This document shows positions 52,487-62,162 of a stretch of 64,000 bases of DNA, in pieces. Both the position numbers and the translations under genes were made by a program. A model generated the notes under the pieces. That model saw only the letters and a list, made by a program, of their open reading frames with translations, ran no database searches and had not been told where the DNA came from. How positions within the stretch are numbered: the first letter of the stretch is position 1; each line of letters starts with the position of its first letter. Source of the DNA: UBA11612 sp965228575 (GTDB lineage Bacteria; Pseudomonadota; Alphaproteobacteria; Rhodospirillales; Rhodospirillaceae); assembly GCA_965228575.1 (NCBI GenBank), contig CBDDHW010000007.1, positions 1 to 64,000 on the forward strand, written 5' to 3'.

Positions 52487-53623
52487 CTAAAGAGCTTCGA
52501 GGATGGTGGCGATGCCTTGTCCGCCGCCCATACACATTGTGGCGAGAGCGAATTTTTTCTTCTCACGCTTGAGCAATGTCGCAGCTTTGCCGGTAATGCG
52601 TCCGCCCGATGCACCCAACGGATGCCCAAGAGCGATCGCGCCGCCGTCGATATTGGTTTTGCTGAGATCTAGGTCAAGATCGTGAACAACGGCGAGACTT
52701 TGGGCAGCAAAGGCTTCGTTGAGTTCAATAATGTCCATTTGATCCAGTTTCATGCCGGCACGCTTAAGAGCCTTGTTCGTGGCTTCGACGGGACCAATCC
52801 CCATGATCTCCGGTGCGCATCCGGACAGGGCCATCGATACAATGCGCGCTATCGGTGTGAGCCCATTTTTTGCGGCGTAGTCTTCCGAGCACACAAGAAC
52901 AGCGGAGGCGCCATCGGTAAGCGGCGATGACGTACCCGCCGTCACCGAACCTGTGTCCTTAAACGCCGGTTTCAAGCCGGCCAGTCCTTCGAGCGATGTG
53001 TCGGGCCGGATACATCCATCCGTATCGACCAATCCCCCTTCACCCTCGACCGGGACAATCTCGTCTTTGAATTTCCCCTCTGATTGAGCTTTGGCCGCGC
53101 GCGTTTGACTTTCAAGGGCGAATGCCTCTTGTTTCTCGCGCGGAATTTTATACTTCTCGGCTAGATTCTCGGCGGTCTCGCCCATAGAGATGTAAGCGTG
53201 ATGCCCGGCGTTCACGAGTTTCGGATTAGGCATCGGATTGAACCCGGGGATGGGCACGCGGGTCATGCTTTCAATACCAGCGCAAATAAACGCATCGCCA
53301 GCCCCCGTAGCGATGGCACCAGTTGCTTGGTGGATCGCTTGCATAGACGATCCGCAAAACCGGTTGATGGTTTGACCGGCGACGCTGTTTGGGAGACCTG
53401 CGAGAAACACGACATTGCGGCCAATGTTTAATCCCTGCTCGGCTTCCGGAAATACACACCCCATGGACAGGTCTTCAATGTCCTCAGGATTGACCTTTGT
53501 GTTTTCGAGCAACCCTTTGACAACGGTTGCGGCGATATCGTCGGGGCGTGATTTACGCAACGCGCCTTTACTCGCCAGAGTAAAAGCGGAGCGGTTGTAG
53601 CCCGCGATTACAGCATTGGTCAT
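52487..53623 (-). CDS. fadA: Acetyl-CoA acyltransferase (thiolase)
   Basis: 378 residues, the thiolase that cleaves 3-ketoacyl-CoA in the last step of beta-oxidation. The nucleophilic Cys is in NRFCGSSMQAIH near residue 89, and the other catalytic elements are GGAIALGHPLGASG and CMGGGQG at the end. The ATG starts after GGAGC. It is between fadD and fadN in the operon, 58 bases after fadD. Confidence 0.95.
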   Translation of the reverse strand: MTNAVIAGYNRSAFTLASKGALRKSRPDDIAATVVKGLLENTKVNPEDIEDLSMGCVFPEAEQGLNIGRNVVFLAGLPNSVAGQTINRFCGSSMQAIHQATGAIATGAGDAFICAGIESMTRVPIPGFNPMPNPKLVNAGHHAYISMGETAENLAEKYKIPREKQEAFALESQTRAAKAQSEGKFKDEIVPVEGEGGLVDTDGCIRPDTSLEGLAGLKPAFKDTGSVTAGTSSPLTDGASAVLVCSEDYAAKNGLTPIARIVSMALSGCAPEIMGIGPVEATNKALKRAGMKLDQMDIIELNEAFAAQSLAVVHDLDLDLSKTNIDGGAIALGHPLGASGGRITGKAATLLKREKKKFALATMCMGGGQGIATILEAL

Positions 53624-53680
53624 TTGAAGTGCTCCCTTTGAATTGCGCCCATATGCAGGTGGGCGTTCAAGTTTATCTTT

Positions 53681-55381
53681 TTATCCGTTGGCGGTCTTCG
53701 CCTTTACATGCTCTTCCTTGAGTTCTTTTTTTGACAGTTTCCCTATGAGTGTCTTGGGAAGTTCGTCGCGAAATTCGAAGTGTTCGGGAATTTCAATGGG
53801 CGACAGTTTGTCTTTCAGGAAATGGACCATCTCTTGTTCCGCGAGTTCTTTGCCCTTTTTAACTTTTATGTAGGCTTTTGGCGTTTGCCCGCGATAGGGA
53901 TCATCCACTCCAATCACAACAACTTCTTCCACTGACGGGTGCAGTTGAACGGCTTCCTCGACGATCCGCGGGTAAACTTTATATCCAGACGCGATGATCA
54001 TGTCTTTGATGCGATCGACAATAAATATGTGACCGTCTTCATCCATATATCCGATGTCTCCGGTATGAAACGCGCCGCCCTTTAGGGCCTCAGCTGTTTC
54101 CTTCTCCCGGTTCCAGTACCCTTTCATAACCTGCGGACCACGAACACAGATCTCTCCTTTTTCTCCCGGGCCAACGAGGGTGTCATTTTCCAAAGACCGA
54201 ATCTCTACGATCGTACCAGGCATCGGCAAGCCTACGGATCCGGGCTTATTTTCGCCCACGGTCGGATTTGTGCACACCACGGGAGAGGCTTCGCTTAGTC
54301 CATACCCTTCAACCACCACGCACCCTGTTCGCGTTTCGAATGTGTGTTTCACATCGACAGGTAAGGGGGCGCCTCCCGAAATGCACAATTTGAGAGAAGT
54401 TAAGTCATAGTCTTCGATGTCCGGATCATGATTGATGGCATTAAAAATTGTTGGCACTGCGGGAAACAAGGTCGGTTTTTTGCGGTCAATCGTTTTAAGG
54501 CAATCCTTTAATTCAAAGCGGGGCATCATGATGATTCGCGCGCCGTACTCCAAACCGCACAGAAGAATCACGGTCATCGCAAACACATGAAAAAAGGGAA
54601 GGGCCGCGAGGAAACTCTCGTCGCCGTAACTGGGCTGGCTATTCCAGCATGCGACCTGCCGCGTATTCGCCGTTAAATTCGCGTGAGTGAGCATCGCGCC
54701 TTTGGGCAATCCGGTTGTACCGCCGGTATATTGTAGAACGGCGATATCGTTCAGAGGATCGATCTCTACCGGGTCAAATGTTCCGTCATTGTCGGTTAAA
54801 TCCTCCCAGTGAATTTGGCGATCATCGTCGGTGATGTCCGACACACTCGATCGCTTAAAAAGATTAAACAGAATAGATGTGCCGAGCGGGAGCGCCTGAG
54901 ACATCGAACATATAACGACCTTTTTAACGAGCCGGCTCTCGAGCAAAGATTGCGCTTTCGGATAGATTGCTGTGAGGTCCATGGCGACGAGGACATCTAT
55001 TCCGGCATCAGCCGCCATGGTTTCCAATTCGCGCGTCGTGTACAGCGGATTCATATTCACAACTGTGCCGCCGACCAAACTCGCTCCAAAAAACGCCGCG
55101 ACGTAGTAGGGCGTGTTTGGGAGAAGCAATCCGACCCGGGTCCCTTTCTCTACACCAAGATCTTGGAACCCCTTGGCGGCTTTAGTCGCTAAGTCGAGGG
55201 TTTCAGAGTAAGTCCACTGGCGGCCCAAAAAATCCATGCACGGGTTTTGCGGGTACTTTTCGGCCGCATCGTCAAGTAATTTGAATACTGGCGTGGCCGG
55301 CAATGACATCGACCAATCGACGAAGTCGGGATAACTCTTTAGCCAGGGAAATGTCGCAGCATCTGCGTCGGTAGAATCCAT
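53681..55381 (-). CDS. fadD: Long-chain fatty-acid-CoA ligase
   Basis: 566 residues from the ATG at 55381 (AGGA upstream); an earlier ATG at 55429 is possible. An adenylate-forming enzyme that makes acyl-CoA from fatty acid, ATP and CoA. Motifs: YTGGTTGLPKGAM (P-loop), VEGYGLSEASP, HTGDIGYMDEDG and VDRIKDMIIASGYKVYPR. C-terminal catalytic Lys is in KTLIGKLSK. It heads the beta-oxidation operon and has a long inverted repeat in its promoter region. Confidence 0.95.
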   Translation of the reverse strand: MDSTDADAATFPWLKSYPDFVDWSMSLPATPVFKLLDDAAEKYPQNPCMDFLGRQWTYSETLDLATKAAKGFQDLGVEKGTRVGLLLPNTPYYVAAFFGASLVGGTVVNMNPLYTTRELETMAADAGIDVLVAMDLTAIYPKAQSLLESRLVKKVVICSMSQALPLGTSILFNLFKRSSVSDITDDDRQIHWEDLTDNDGTFDPVEIDPLNDIAVLQYTGGTTGLPKGAMLTHANLTANTRQVACWNSQPSYGDESFLAALPFFHVFAMTVILLCGLEYGARIIMMPRFELKDCLKTIDRKKPTLFPAVPTIFNAINHDPDIEDYDLTSLKLCISGGAPLPVDVKHTFETRTGCVVVEGYGLSEASPVVCTNPTVGENKPGSVGLPMPGTIVEIRSLENDTLVGPGEKGEICVRGPQVMKGYWNREKETAEALKGGAFHTGDIGYMDEDGHIFIVDRIKDMIIASGYKVYPRIVEEAVQLHPSVEEVVVIGVDDPYRGQTPKAYIKVKKGKELAEQEMVHFLKDKLSPIEIPEHFEFRDELPKTLIGKLSKKELKEEHVKAKTANG

Positions 55382-55438
55382 GTATGTCCTATTTAAAGCC
55401 TGAGGCACGGGACGGAATGTGCGGACCATTGCCTATAA

Positions 55439-55469
55439 ACACCTATGTTCATATTAAACATGTAGGTGT
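55439..55469. promoter_or_regulatory. Inverted repeat upstream of fadD, possible operator
   Basis: ACACCTATGTT and AACATGTAGGTGT form imperfect inverted arms (two-base bulge) around a six-base AT-rich centre. Its place, 60-90 bases before the fadD start, is right for a dimeric repressor controlling fatty-acid use, such as a TetR-type FadR; the regulator is not in this window. Confidence 0.45.
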
Positions 55470-55554
55470 CTGAACGCAGAAGAAAACTGGGTGAAATTAA
55501 GATCATTGCGATCCAGCCGCGACGCGCGTTTCGAAAGGTCAGGATTTGGTCACG

Positions 55555-55860
55555 TTAGCCCTCGAGTAAGCTCGAAAGCTTGAGGGCGATGCCCTTTGAT
55601 CCAAAAACCTTCAATTTTCCCATAGTAAAAGCGACCATCGGATTCAGGTCTCCTTCGATCAGTTTTGCGAGGTCGTCTGACGATAATACGAGCGTGGTTT
55701 CAGCGTCGTCGTCGTCAGGGTTAGGCGTGATCACAACCTCACTTCCTGTTGCATCCAGCATGATTTTTCCGTCATCGCCAAGGTCGAACAAAATGGTGTG
55801 GCCGAGCTCTTCGAGCTTATCTGCCTGTTCATTCATGGCTTTGATCAAGGTGTCCAACAT
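55555..55860 (-). CDS. SCP2 sterol-carrier-domain protein
   Basis: 101 residues matching the SCP2 fold: ILFDLGDDGKIMLD, then ATTLVLS-like TTLVLSSDDLAKLIEGDLNPMVAFTMGKLKVFGS at the end. SCP2 domains bind lipids or acyl-CoA in a hydrophobic tunnel. It is upstream of fadD in the same direction and may assist fatty-acid turnover; the 170-base gap with an inverted repeat suggests separate control. Confidence 0.9.
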   Translation of the reverse strand: MLDTLIKAMNEQADKLEELGHTILFDLGDDGKIMLDATGSEVVITPNPDDDDAETTLVLSSDDLAKLIEGDLNPMVAFTMGKLKVFGSKGIALKLSSLLEG

Positions 55861-56210
55861 TGTATTTCAGTCCTTAATTTGGGAGGCTTGTTTCTTGAGG
55901 ATACGTTGTAGAGACAGACGATCTATCCGCTAAGTGATTAAAACAACGCCATTTTTGGTTTTCTCGCGATAGTTTAAAACTCTGTCTATGCAAAATTACC
56001 ACTACGTGCGACTACAGGCGCTCGTTTTTTCTCGATCTCGGGAGAGTTTCGCCGGGTTTCAGTCCTTAGAAATGCTGGAATTTCATGGCCTTAATTGACC
56101 TTCCCGCAGCAAAGAGATAGCTTTGGAAGAGGATACCGGGGCTTTTTCTGCCGTCGTGAGGAGGGTTACGCGGTAGGTTAGCTGCGAGCTTCGAACAGGA
56201 CAGAGGTTAG
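55861..56210. other. Divergent intergenic region
   Basis: About 350 bases between the start of the SCP2 gene and that of the EAL-like gene, so promoters in both directions should be here. I saw no convincing hairpin, small gene or known operator. GGAGG-like stretches near 56160 serve no clear start. Confidence 0.35.
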
Positions 56211-57449
56211 ATGTCGGACACCGCGAAGCCTGATATCGGCGGGGGCGCAAAGCCTCCCGCTAAACCCCAATTTCTGCGGTCGCTGGTCGAAGCCATGGGC
56301 AAATGGCGCCAGGCGCCTGAGGAAGGGGTCAATCTCGTTGTTGTGAGTGCGGCGAGTTCGCTGCCCGAGGCAAAACGAAGCGAAGCTCTCGTTGCGCAGA
56401 TGAGTGACGGCGTTTCATCAATCGCCGCCAAGCGCAATGGCACCTGCTATCAGGTTTCGGATAGCGATTTCGCAATTTTAATTAAGGTCTCCGAAAGTGC
56501 GTTGGTGGCGTTGGTGCGCGATCTCAAGGTCGAAATGTTGCGCACTATTGAAAAATCCTACCCTGGAAGCTTCGGGACAATCGACCAAAGCCGTTTGGTC
56601 CTGAGTTACGATCTCACCAATAATTATCGGTCGGCCGCCGACCGTATGGCGCGGTATGCCGAGCTTGCCCAGAAAGCGGTGGAAGACAACGATACGAAAG
56701 ACCGCAAACTCCGAGCTTTGACCACGGCAGATATCAAAAAGGTGATGTCGGCCTACGAAAAATTTGGCAACGAGAAGTTCATCAAGGCGTTTGTGCGCAC
56801 GCAAGATGTCATGTTGAACATCACCGGTAAGGACCCCGAAAAAGTCCTAACTGAATATTTCATCAGTATGGATTTATTGCGTAAACCATTGTTTGTCGAC
56901 GTGGAGATGCGCGGGTCTGGGCGTTTGTTTAACGAGTTTACGCTGGTGTTAGATCAAATCTTGCTTCGCGCGTTTAACGAGATGCACACAACGAACGAAC
57001 GGTGCTCGGTTAATCTCAATGTCGAGAGTGTTTTTACGGAAGCTTTTGAAGAATTCATCGATAGAACACCTGCCGATGTGTTGTCCCAAGTCGTTTTCGA
57101 ATTTCGCCAATCGAACATTGTAGAGAATTTCGATGAATTCCAGGTGGCGCGCGGTCTGATCAACTCAAAGGGAGCGCATATCGCGGTTGATCAAATTTTC
57201 CCGCAAACGGTGGGTTTGGTCGATGTTGATTACATCGGCGCGACCATGGCCAAGATTCATTGGCGCAATGGGGCTGAGGAAATCTTGAAGGAACGCGAGC
57301 GCGCCATCAAGTACATGTTGGATTGCAACGTCCTGCCCATTCTCATTCGCGTGGACAATGAGCGCGCACTGGATGTTGGTGAGAGAATGGGAATCAATAT
57401 GTATCAGGGCTTTCTGATCGACGATATGCTCAAAGAGAAATCAGCTTGA
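56211..57449 (+). CDS. Degenerate EAL-domain protein
   Basis: 412 residues. The C-terminal half follows the fold pattern of EAL phosphodiesterases: a VNLNVESVFTEAFEEFI segment (family SVNLSP), VVFEFRQ where a catalytic Glu is expected, then INSKGAHIAVDQIF and INMYQGFLID (family QG-Y-L end). The canonical EAL triplet and the DD of DDFG are absent, so it probably binds rather than cuts cyclic di-GMP, or nothing. The N-terminal 230 residues are of unknown fold. It lies 105 bases before a SpoIIE phosphatase. Confidence 0.72.
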   Translation: MSDTAKPDIGGGAKPPAKPQFLRSLVEAMGKWRQAPEEGVNLVVVSAASSLPEAKRSEALVAQMSDGVSSIAAKRNGTCYQVSDSDFAILIKVSESALVALVRDLKVEMLRTIEKSYPGSFGTIDQSRLVLSYDLTNNYRSAADRMARYAELAQKAVEDNDTKDRKLRALTTADIKKVMSAYEKFGNEKFIKAFVRTQDVMLNITGKDPEKVLTEYFISMDLLRKPLFVDVEMRGSGRLFNEFTLVLDQILLRAFNEMHTTNERCSVNLNVESVFTEAFEEFIDRTPADVLSQVVFEFRQSNIVENFDEFQVARGLINSKGAHIAVDQIFPQTVGLVDVDYIGATMAKIHWRNGAEEILKERERAIKYMLDCNVLPILIRVDNERALDVGERMGINMYQGFLIDDMLKEKSA

Positions 57450-57554
57450 GTCTTGTCGTTATTTCACCCTTCCGAGTGTCTAGAAAACGTCACAAATAGT
57501 GCGTACCCTTTTCGGACAATGCGGTCCAACTCCATGGGTATGAGGTGATGCGCC

Positions 57555-59705
57555 GTGCGCATCCAAACTAAACTTTTTCTTCTCTTGCTTGTTATTGCGA
57601 TCGTCCCGCTTGTTGCACTCAATTGGCGCGGGGAACGTGCGACCGAAAACTTCGGGCAAGCGGTTGTCGACCAAGGCCGAAGTGCCGTCGTCCAGGGTAT
57701 TGAGAATCAGCTGTCTCAGGCGATCACGTATTCGTCCGAGTTGCTCACCGCTCAGCAGCGGCAAGTGGAAATCGCGCTGCGCTTGCAGGCGGAGGCGGCC
57801 TCGCGCCTTCTTTCTTCGTCAGTGTCCGTCGGCGAGGCGCCGCAATTTTATATGGCGGAAGACTTTGATACGCCGCGCACCCAACCCCCTGACACAGAAT
57901 TGACCTTGGACCATGCCATTGTCTCGCCGGAAGGTGCGATGCAAGCAGTGCCTGTTTCTATGGGTCATCAGGCTTTTCTATTGGCTCCAGGTGTCGCGCA
58001 GGCAGAGGTTGAAGAGTCCCTATTGCGCCTGCTTCCGCTCACTGCGACATACAAGAATATTCACCAAACGAGCGAGGGTCTGTTCTATTGGCAATATGTA
58101 AGTCTTCGCGAGGGACTTCACTCCGCGTATCCGGGGCACGGTGGGTATCCGCCCAATTATGACCCCCGCAAGCGTGCATGGTATGCGTCTGCCCTTGAGG
58201 CCGATGGTCTTGTATGGACACCCCCGTTTTTTGACGCTGCGACACGTCGCCTTTTATTAACTGCTTCGGTGCCGATTTACTCCGTGGACGGCGCTCAAAT
58301 TGGCGTGACCGGTATCGACGTCGATATATTAAAAGTGCTCGGCGATATTCATGGACGTGTTCAAGTCGGTGAAAATGCCGAAAGCTTTATCGTCACCGTA
58401 TCAACTGACGACGGTGCGCCCACCCTCAGGGCGCTCGCATCGAGCTCCCATCAAGATGCGGGGATGTCTTGGGATGCTATGCCCACGACAATGGAGGTGC
58501 TATCCGGTGACGAATCGGGCGCTGGAGACCTCATCGACGACTTGATCGAAGGGCGTAGCGGTGTGCGGCGTTTGCCTTATCAGGGTCGTCAATCGCTTTG
58601 GGTGTATAGCGGTTTAGGCCAGGGCACGACTGGGCTCCTTTCCATCGTACCGCTCGACGATATTGAAGAAATTGCTGCGCGCTCTCAGTCGGCTGTCACG
58701 GAGGCGGTTTTTGAGCAAGTTCGCCTCGCGGGAATAGCGCTGACAACATTAATCGTCGTGGTCGCTTTGTTGGCGATGTTGGCCGCGCGCTCGGTTACCA
58801 GCCCGCTGCGCGCCCTGGCGATGACTGCGAAGGGTTTGGCGGACGGAAATCTCGACGCGCGAGCATCGGTTAAAAGCTCGGACGAAGTCGGTGAACTTGC
58901 GAATACATTTAATGCGATGATTCCCCAACTTCGCAGCCACATTTCGGTGATGGAATCCCTGACCCTTGCGCGCGAGGTCCAGCAGAAACTTCTTCCCACA
59001 TCTGCGATATCCCTCCCCGGGGTGGAGTTTGCTGGTCGGTGTGTCTACAGCGAAGACGTCGGTGGCGACTATTACGATTTCATCCACTTTGATGACGATC
59101 CAAACTCGCAGCGTGCAGGCATTGTGGTTGGCGATGTCGCGGGACATGGAGTTGTTGCAGCACTCACGATGACGTCGGTTCGTGCGTTGCTTCGGAGTCA
59201 TGCCGGCGACGGAAGAGATCTTTGTGTGGCCATGAATGCGGTGAACAGTCACTTGGTTGCGGATTCCGCTGGAGGCCGCTTTGTGACTTTGGTGTACGTC
59301 GTTTTGGATCCGAGCGATCGCACTATTCGATGGGTCAGCGCCGGTCATGGTCCAATTTTATTGTATGACCCGGATCGAGAAGATTTCGAGGAGCTGGAGG
59401 TCAAAGACATCCCATTGGGTGTAAACGAAACGTGGTCATATCACGAGTGCGCGCGCGAAAATTGGCCGCCGTCTGGATTACTTATTATGGGGACCGACGG
59501 TGTTTGGGAAACGTGCAACGCAGAAGGTCAGGCGTTTGGCAAAGCCGGGCTAATGGAGGTTATCCGAGCCGTGGCACATCTTTCTGCCGAAGACATATGC
59601 AATAAAATCATCGAGACCTTAGAGCGATTTGCGGATGGAGAGCCTCAGCGCGACGATGTGACTCTTGTTGTCGCAAAATTTCTACCCCCGCACCACGCGA
59701 AATAA
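57555..59705 (+). CDS. Membrane-bound PP2C/SpoIIE serine phosphatase with Cache sensor
   Basis: 716 residues. TM helix at about 5-23, a large extracytoplasmic double-Cache-like domain (25-390, with PPNYDPRKRAWY and VTGIDVDI), a second helix near 394-415, HAMP (about 416-470), and a SpoIIE phosphatase domain (about 485-716) with metal-binding DVGGDYYDF, VGDVAGHGVVAA and MGTDGVWET. RsbU-like enzymes of this build dephosphorylate anti-sigma-antagonist proteins in partner-switching systems. Start is GTG. It follows the degenerate EAL gene; no anti-sigma factor or antagonist is visible nearby. Confidence 0.9.
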   Translation: MRIQTKLFLLLLVIAIVPLVALNWRGERATENFGQAVVDQGRSAVVQGIENQLSQAITYSSELLTAQQRQVEIALRLQAEAASRLLSSSVSVGEAPQFYMAEDFDTPRTQPPDTELTLDHAIVSPEGAMQAVPVSMGHQAFLLAPGVAQAEVEESLLRLLPLTATYKNIHQTSEGLFYWQYVSLREGLHSAYPGHGGYPPNYDPRKRAWYASALEADGLVWTPPFFDAATRRLLLTASVPIYSVDGAQIGVTGIDVDILKVLGDIHGRVQVGENAESFIVTVSTDDGAPTLRALASSSHQDAGMSWDAMPTTMEVLSGDESGAGDLIDDLIEGRSGVRRLPYQGRQSLWVYSGLGQGTTGLLSIVPLDDIEEIAARSQSAVTEAVFEQVRLAGIALTTLIVVVALLAMLAARSVTSPLRALAMTAKGLADGNLDARASVKSSDEVGELANTFNAMIPQLRSHISVMESLTLAREVQQKLLPTSAISLPGVEFAGRCVYSEDVGGDYYDFIHFDDDPNSQRAGIVVGDVAGHGVVAALTMTSVRALLRSHAGDGRDLCVAMNAVNSHLVADSAGGRFVTLVYVVLDPSDRTIRWVSAGHGPILLYDPDREDFEELEVKDIPLGVNETWSYHECARENWPPSGLLIMGTDGVWETCNAEGQAFGKAGLMEVIRAVAHLSAEDICNKIIETLERFADGEPQRDDVTLVVAKFLPPHHAK

Positions 59706-59708
59706 ATT

Positions 59709-60134
59709 ATGCCTCTGCACCTGATTAAACTCGCGGTGGGGATAGAAGATATTGATCATCTTCGTGAGCGGCAGCGCGCTTATAAAGAAACCAAGGGAAA
59801 CTTAAGGCACAAGACTCGAATGATGCCGCGACGGCGTGAGGACGTGCTTGACGGAGGTTCCCTGTATTGGGTTATCCGCGGCTCTATTTTGGTTCGCAAT
59901 CCTGTTATTGGTTTTCGGGAGGAAACCGACAGCGAAGGGCGAAGTTTGTGTGTCATTGAGCTGGAAGATTCTCACACATTGGTGAGGCCGACCGCGCGCC
60001 GTCCCTTTCAGGGATGGCGATATCTCTCCGCGGATGCGGCGCCTCCGGATCTTACGCGATTGACGGACTCCGGGATCGATCCATCCATGCCGAGCGAAAT
60101 GCGGAGAGAGTTGAGCAGATTGGGGCTGATTTAG
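59709..60134 (+). CDS. DUF1489 protein
   Basis: 141 residues of a conserved alphaproteobacterial family of unknown function, recognisable from HLIKLAVGIEDIDHL at the start and YWVIRGSILVRNPVIGF in the middle; GWRYLSADAAPPDL near the end. It starts three bases after the phosphatase stop, so the two are co-transcribed. Cytoplasmic by sequence. Confidence 0.88.
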   Translation: MPLHLIKLAVGIEDIDHLRERQRAYKETKGNLRHKTRMMPRRREDVLDGGSLYWVIRGSILVRNPVIGFREETDSEGRSLCVIELEDSHTLVRPTARRPFQGWRYLSADAAPPDLTRLTDSGIDPSMPSEMRRELSRLGLI

Positions 60135-60150
60135 GGGGCGAGGAAAAAGA

Positions 60151-61038
60151 TCACGGCAACATAAGAAGCGGGAGTCCCATCGCCATGATGGCAATTCCCA
60201 CAAGCTTCGGAGCGGTTATGCGTTCGTTGAACATGATGCGCCCGAGAATCAACGACCCGATCATGCCTATGGCACGTTTAAAGAGTTCGACAATTGCAAC
60301 AAGTGCGATCTGATATGCGGCTAATTGAAACCCGTATGCCAGTCCAGCCGACACAGCCGCTCCGGTGAGCGGACGCACCGCCGACCGCGGTGCAATAAAG
60401 GTTCTAAAGCCGCCGGTTGCCAGAATCCATGCGCCGGTGGCCAGGCCAATGAGAAAGAGTTGTATCGATCCGTGAGCGCCAACCGAAGAATATTCAACAC
60501 ACAGTTTGTCGAGCGGCGGGGCTACCGACCACAAGAGCACGACCGCGAACATCGGACGGGTACCGGGCTCTGCCCGAATGTTTTCCAAAAGGCGTATGAC
60601 GCTAAATTTTTCTCTTCCCGAACTGTACAAGGCCAAAAGACCGACCGTCACCAAGCCAATGCCCAGGGCCTGCTTTGTCGTGGGCCATTCTCCGAGCATG
60701 AGCCCGCTAAAAATAGCGGTCACAGCGGGAATAATGCCAAGGAGAGGTATCATGAGACTGAGCGGCGATTGGCGCAGCGCGACTATAAGCAGCAGATTTG
60801 CGGCTAGCCCAATTCCTGCAGCGGCTATTCCCGGAGCAATGTATGCTGTTGAGATGTCGACGTCGCCGCTTGAAATCCACCAGATCGCCAAGATCGGAAT
60901 CTGGCCGCAGACCATATAAAAGAGTACCAGCGGCGCCGTACAGGCAGAGGGTACTGCTTTTCGGAAGTAGTCAGAGGCGGAAAAGGCGACCGCACACGCT
61001 AGACTTAAGGTTAATGCGGGAACACCTAAGGTCAGCAT
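60151..61038 (-). CDS. EamA/DMT-family transporter
   Basis: 295 residues with ten membrane helices in two EamA halves, as in drug/metabolite exporters of the DMT superfamily (PLLGIIPAVTAIFSGLMLGEWPTTKQALGIGLV in the first half; a similar FKRAIGMIGSLILGRIMFNERITAPKLVGI in the second). Substrate unknown. Convergent with DUF1489, 16 bases apart; starts near the divergent msrB. Confidence 0.85.
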   Translation of the reverse strand: MLTLGVPALTLSLACAVAFSASDYFRKAVPSACTAPLVLFYMVCGQIPILAIWWISSGDVDISTAYIAPGIAAAGIGLAANLLLIVALRQSPLSLMIPLLGIIPAVTAIFSGLMLGEWPTTKQALGIGLVTVGLLALYSSGREKFSVIRLLENIRAEPGTRPMFAVVLLWSVAPPLDKLCVEYSSVGAHGSIQLFLIGLATGAWILATGGFRTFIAPRSAVRPLTGAAVSAGLAYGFQLAAYQIALVAIVELFKRAIGMIGSLILGRIMFNERITAPKLVGIAIMAMGLPLLMLP

Positions 61039-61160
61039 GCTTGGTATACCAATCGGTCACTTTCCCACGGTGTGGTCGGATAGCGGCAAAGTTTAGGTTT
61101 GTTGGGTATAGTGACTAGCGCGAGCAAGATAGTGCGGTTTGAGTTGTGATTGAGGTGGAG

Positions 61161-61565
61161 ATGCAAAAAATAAAAAAGTCCGAAGACGAGTGGCGCGAAG
61201 TGCTAACCCCAGAGCAGTTTCACATCCTCCGGGATAAGGGCACCGAACGCCCCTTCTCTGGTGAATATAACGACTTTAAGGGCGACGGAACCTTTAAGTG
61301 TGGTGGATGCGGCCACATATTATTCAGCTCCGAAGCTAAATATGACTCTGGGTCAGGGTGGCCGAGCTTCCATTCCCCTGCGGAAGCTGGCGCCATTGAT
61401 GAATACAAAGATACCAGTCATGGCATGGTGCGAACGGAGGTCACGTGCTCGAATTGTGGTGGTCATCTAGGCCATGTGTTTCCTGATGGACCTGCGCCAA
61501 CAGGCCAGCGCTATTGCATCAATTCTTTGTCCCTAGCGTTCGAAGGAAATAAAGAGTCAAAATGA
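61161..61565 (+). CDS. msrB: Peptide-methionine (R)-S-oxide reductase
   Basis: 134 residues from the ATG with GAGG five bases upstream (a GTG 15 bases earlier is weaker). MsrB repairs oxidised methionine. Zinc cysteines Cys47, Cys50, Cys96 and Cys99 and the catalytic Cys119 in RYCIN are all present; GSGWPSFHSP and GHVFPDGP are family motifs. Convergent with queF. Confidence 0.96.
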   Translation: MQKIKKSEDEWREVLTPEQFHILRDKGTERPFSGEYNDFKGDGTFKCGGCGHILFSSEAKYDSGSGWPSFHSPAEAGAIDEYKDTSHGMVRTEVTCSNCGGHLGHVFPDGPAPTGQRYCINSLSLAFEGNKESK

Positions 61566-61572
61566 GCGGGGT

Positions 61573-62034
61573 TTATCCCCGGCCTCGATAAGGTGCGACA
61601 CCTTGGTCAGGGACCCATAGGCTGCCGGGAAGCGTTCCAGATTGCCAGAAAACGTCTATGGGAATGCCGCCTCGAGGGTACCAGTACCCACCGATGCGGA
61701 GCCATTTCGGACTGACAGCGCTCACAATTCGCTTACCGATGAAAATTGTGCAGTCTTCATGAAAGGCGCCGTGATTTCGAAATGAGGCCAAAAAAAGTTT
61801 GAGAGATTTTGACTCAACGAGCACGTCGTTTGGTGCGTAATCAATAACGAGATGTGCAAAATCCGGCTGATTGGTGACGGGGCAAAGTGCCGTAAATTCT
61901 GGACAGGTAAAGCGGACGAGGTAATCGGTGTCCATGTGAGGATTGGGAACGGTTTCCAAATGCGCTCCGTCTGGAGATTCAGGACTCTCCGAATTTTGTC
62001 CTAGGTGCGTGAGGTGGTCGTAATCGGTGGGCAT
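61573..62034 (-). CDS. queF: NADPH-dependent 7-cyano-7-deazaguanine reductase
   Basis: 153 residues, the short single-domain QueF type that reduces preQ0 to preQ1 in queuosine synthesis. Catalytic Cys in ALCPVTNQPD, the ESKSLKLFLASFRNHG NADPH-binding region and HEDC are visible. Other queuosine genes are not in the window. Only seven bases separate its stop from that of msrB. Confidence 0.95.
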   Translation of the reverse strand: MPTDYDHLTHLGQNSESPESPDGAHLETVPNPHMDTDYLVRFTCPEFTALCPVTNQPDFAHLVIDYAPNDVLVESKSLKLFLASFRNHGAFHEDCTIFIGKRIVSAVSPKWLRIGGYWYPRGGIPIDVFWQSGTLPGSLWVPDQGVAPYRGRG

Positions 62035-62162
62035 GAGCGAGAATCCGGTCCTCTAATAGGTAAAGCGTGATGTATCGGCGTTGGTGATTTCTATTCGGCG
62101 CAAATTTGGGCTTTGAGCGAATTCACCTTGCTTGATCGCTACAATACCCCTAGGTGACTCGA

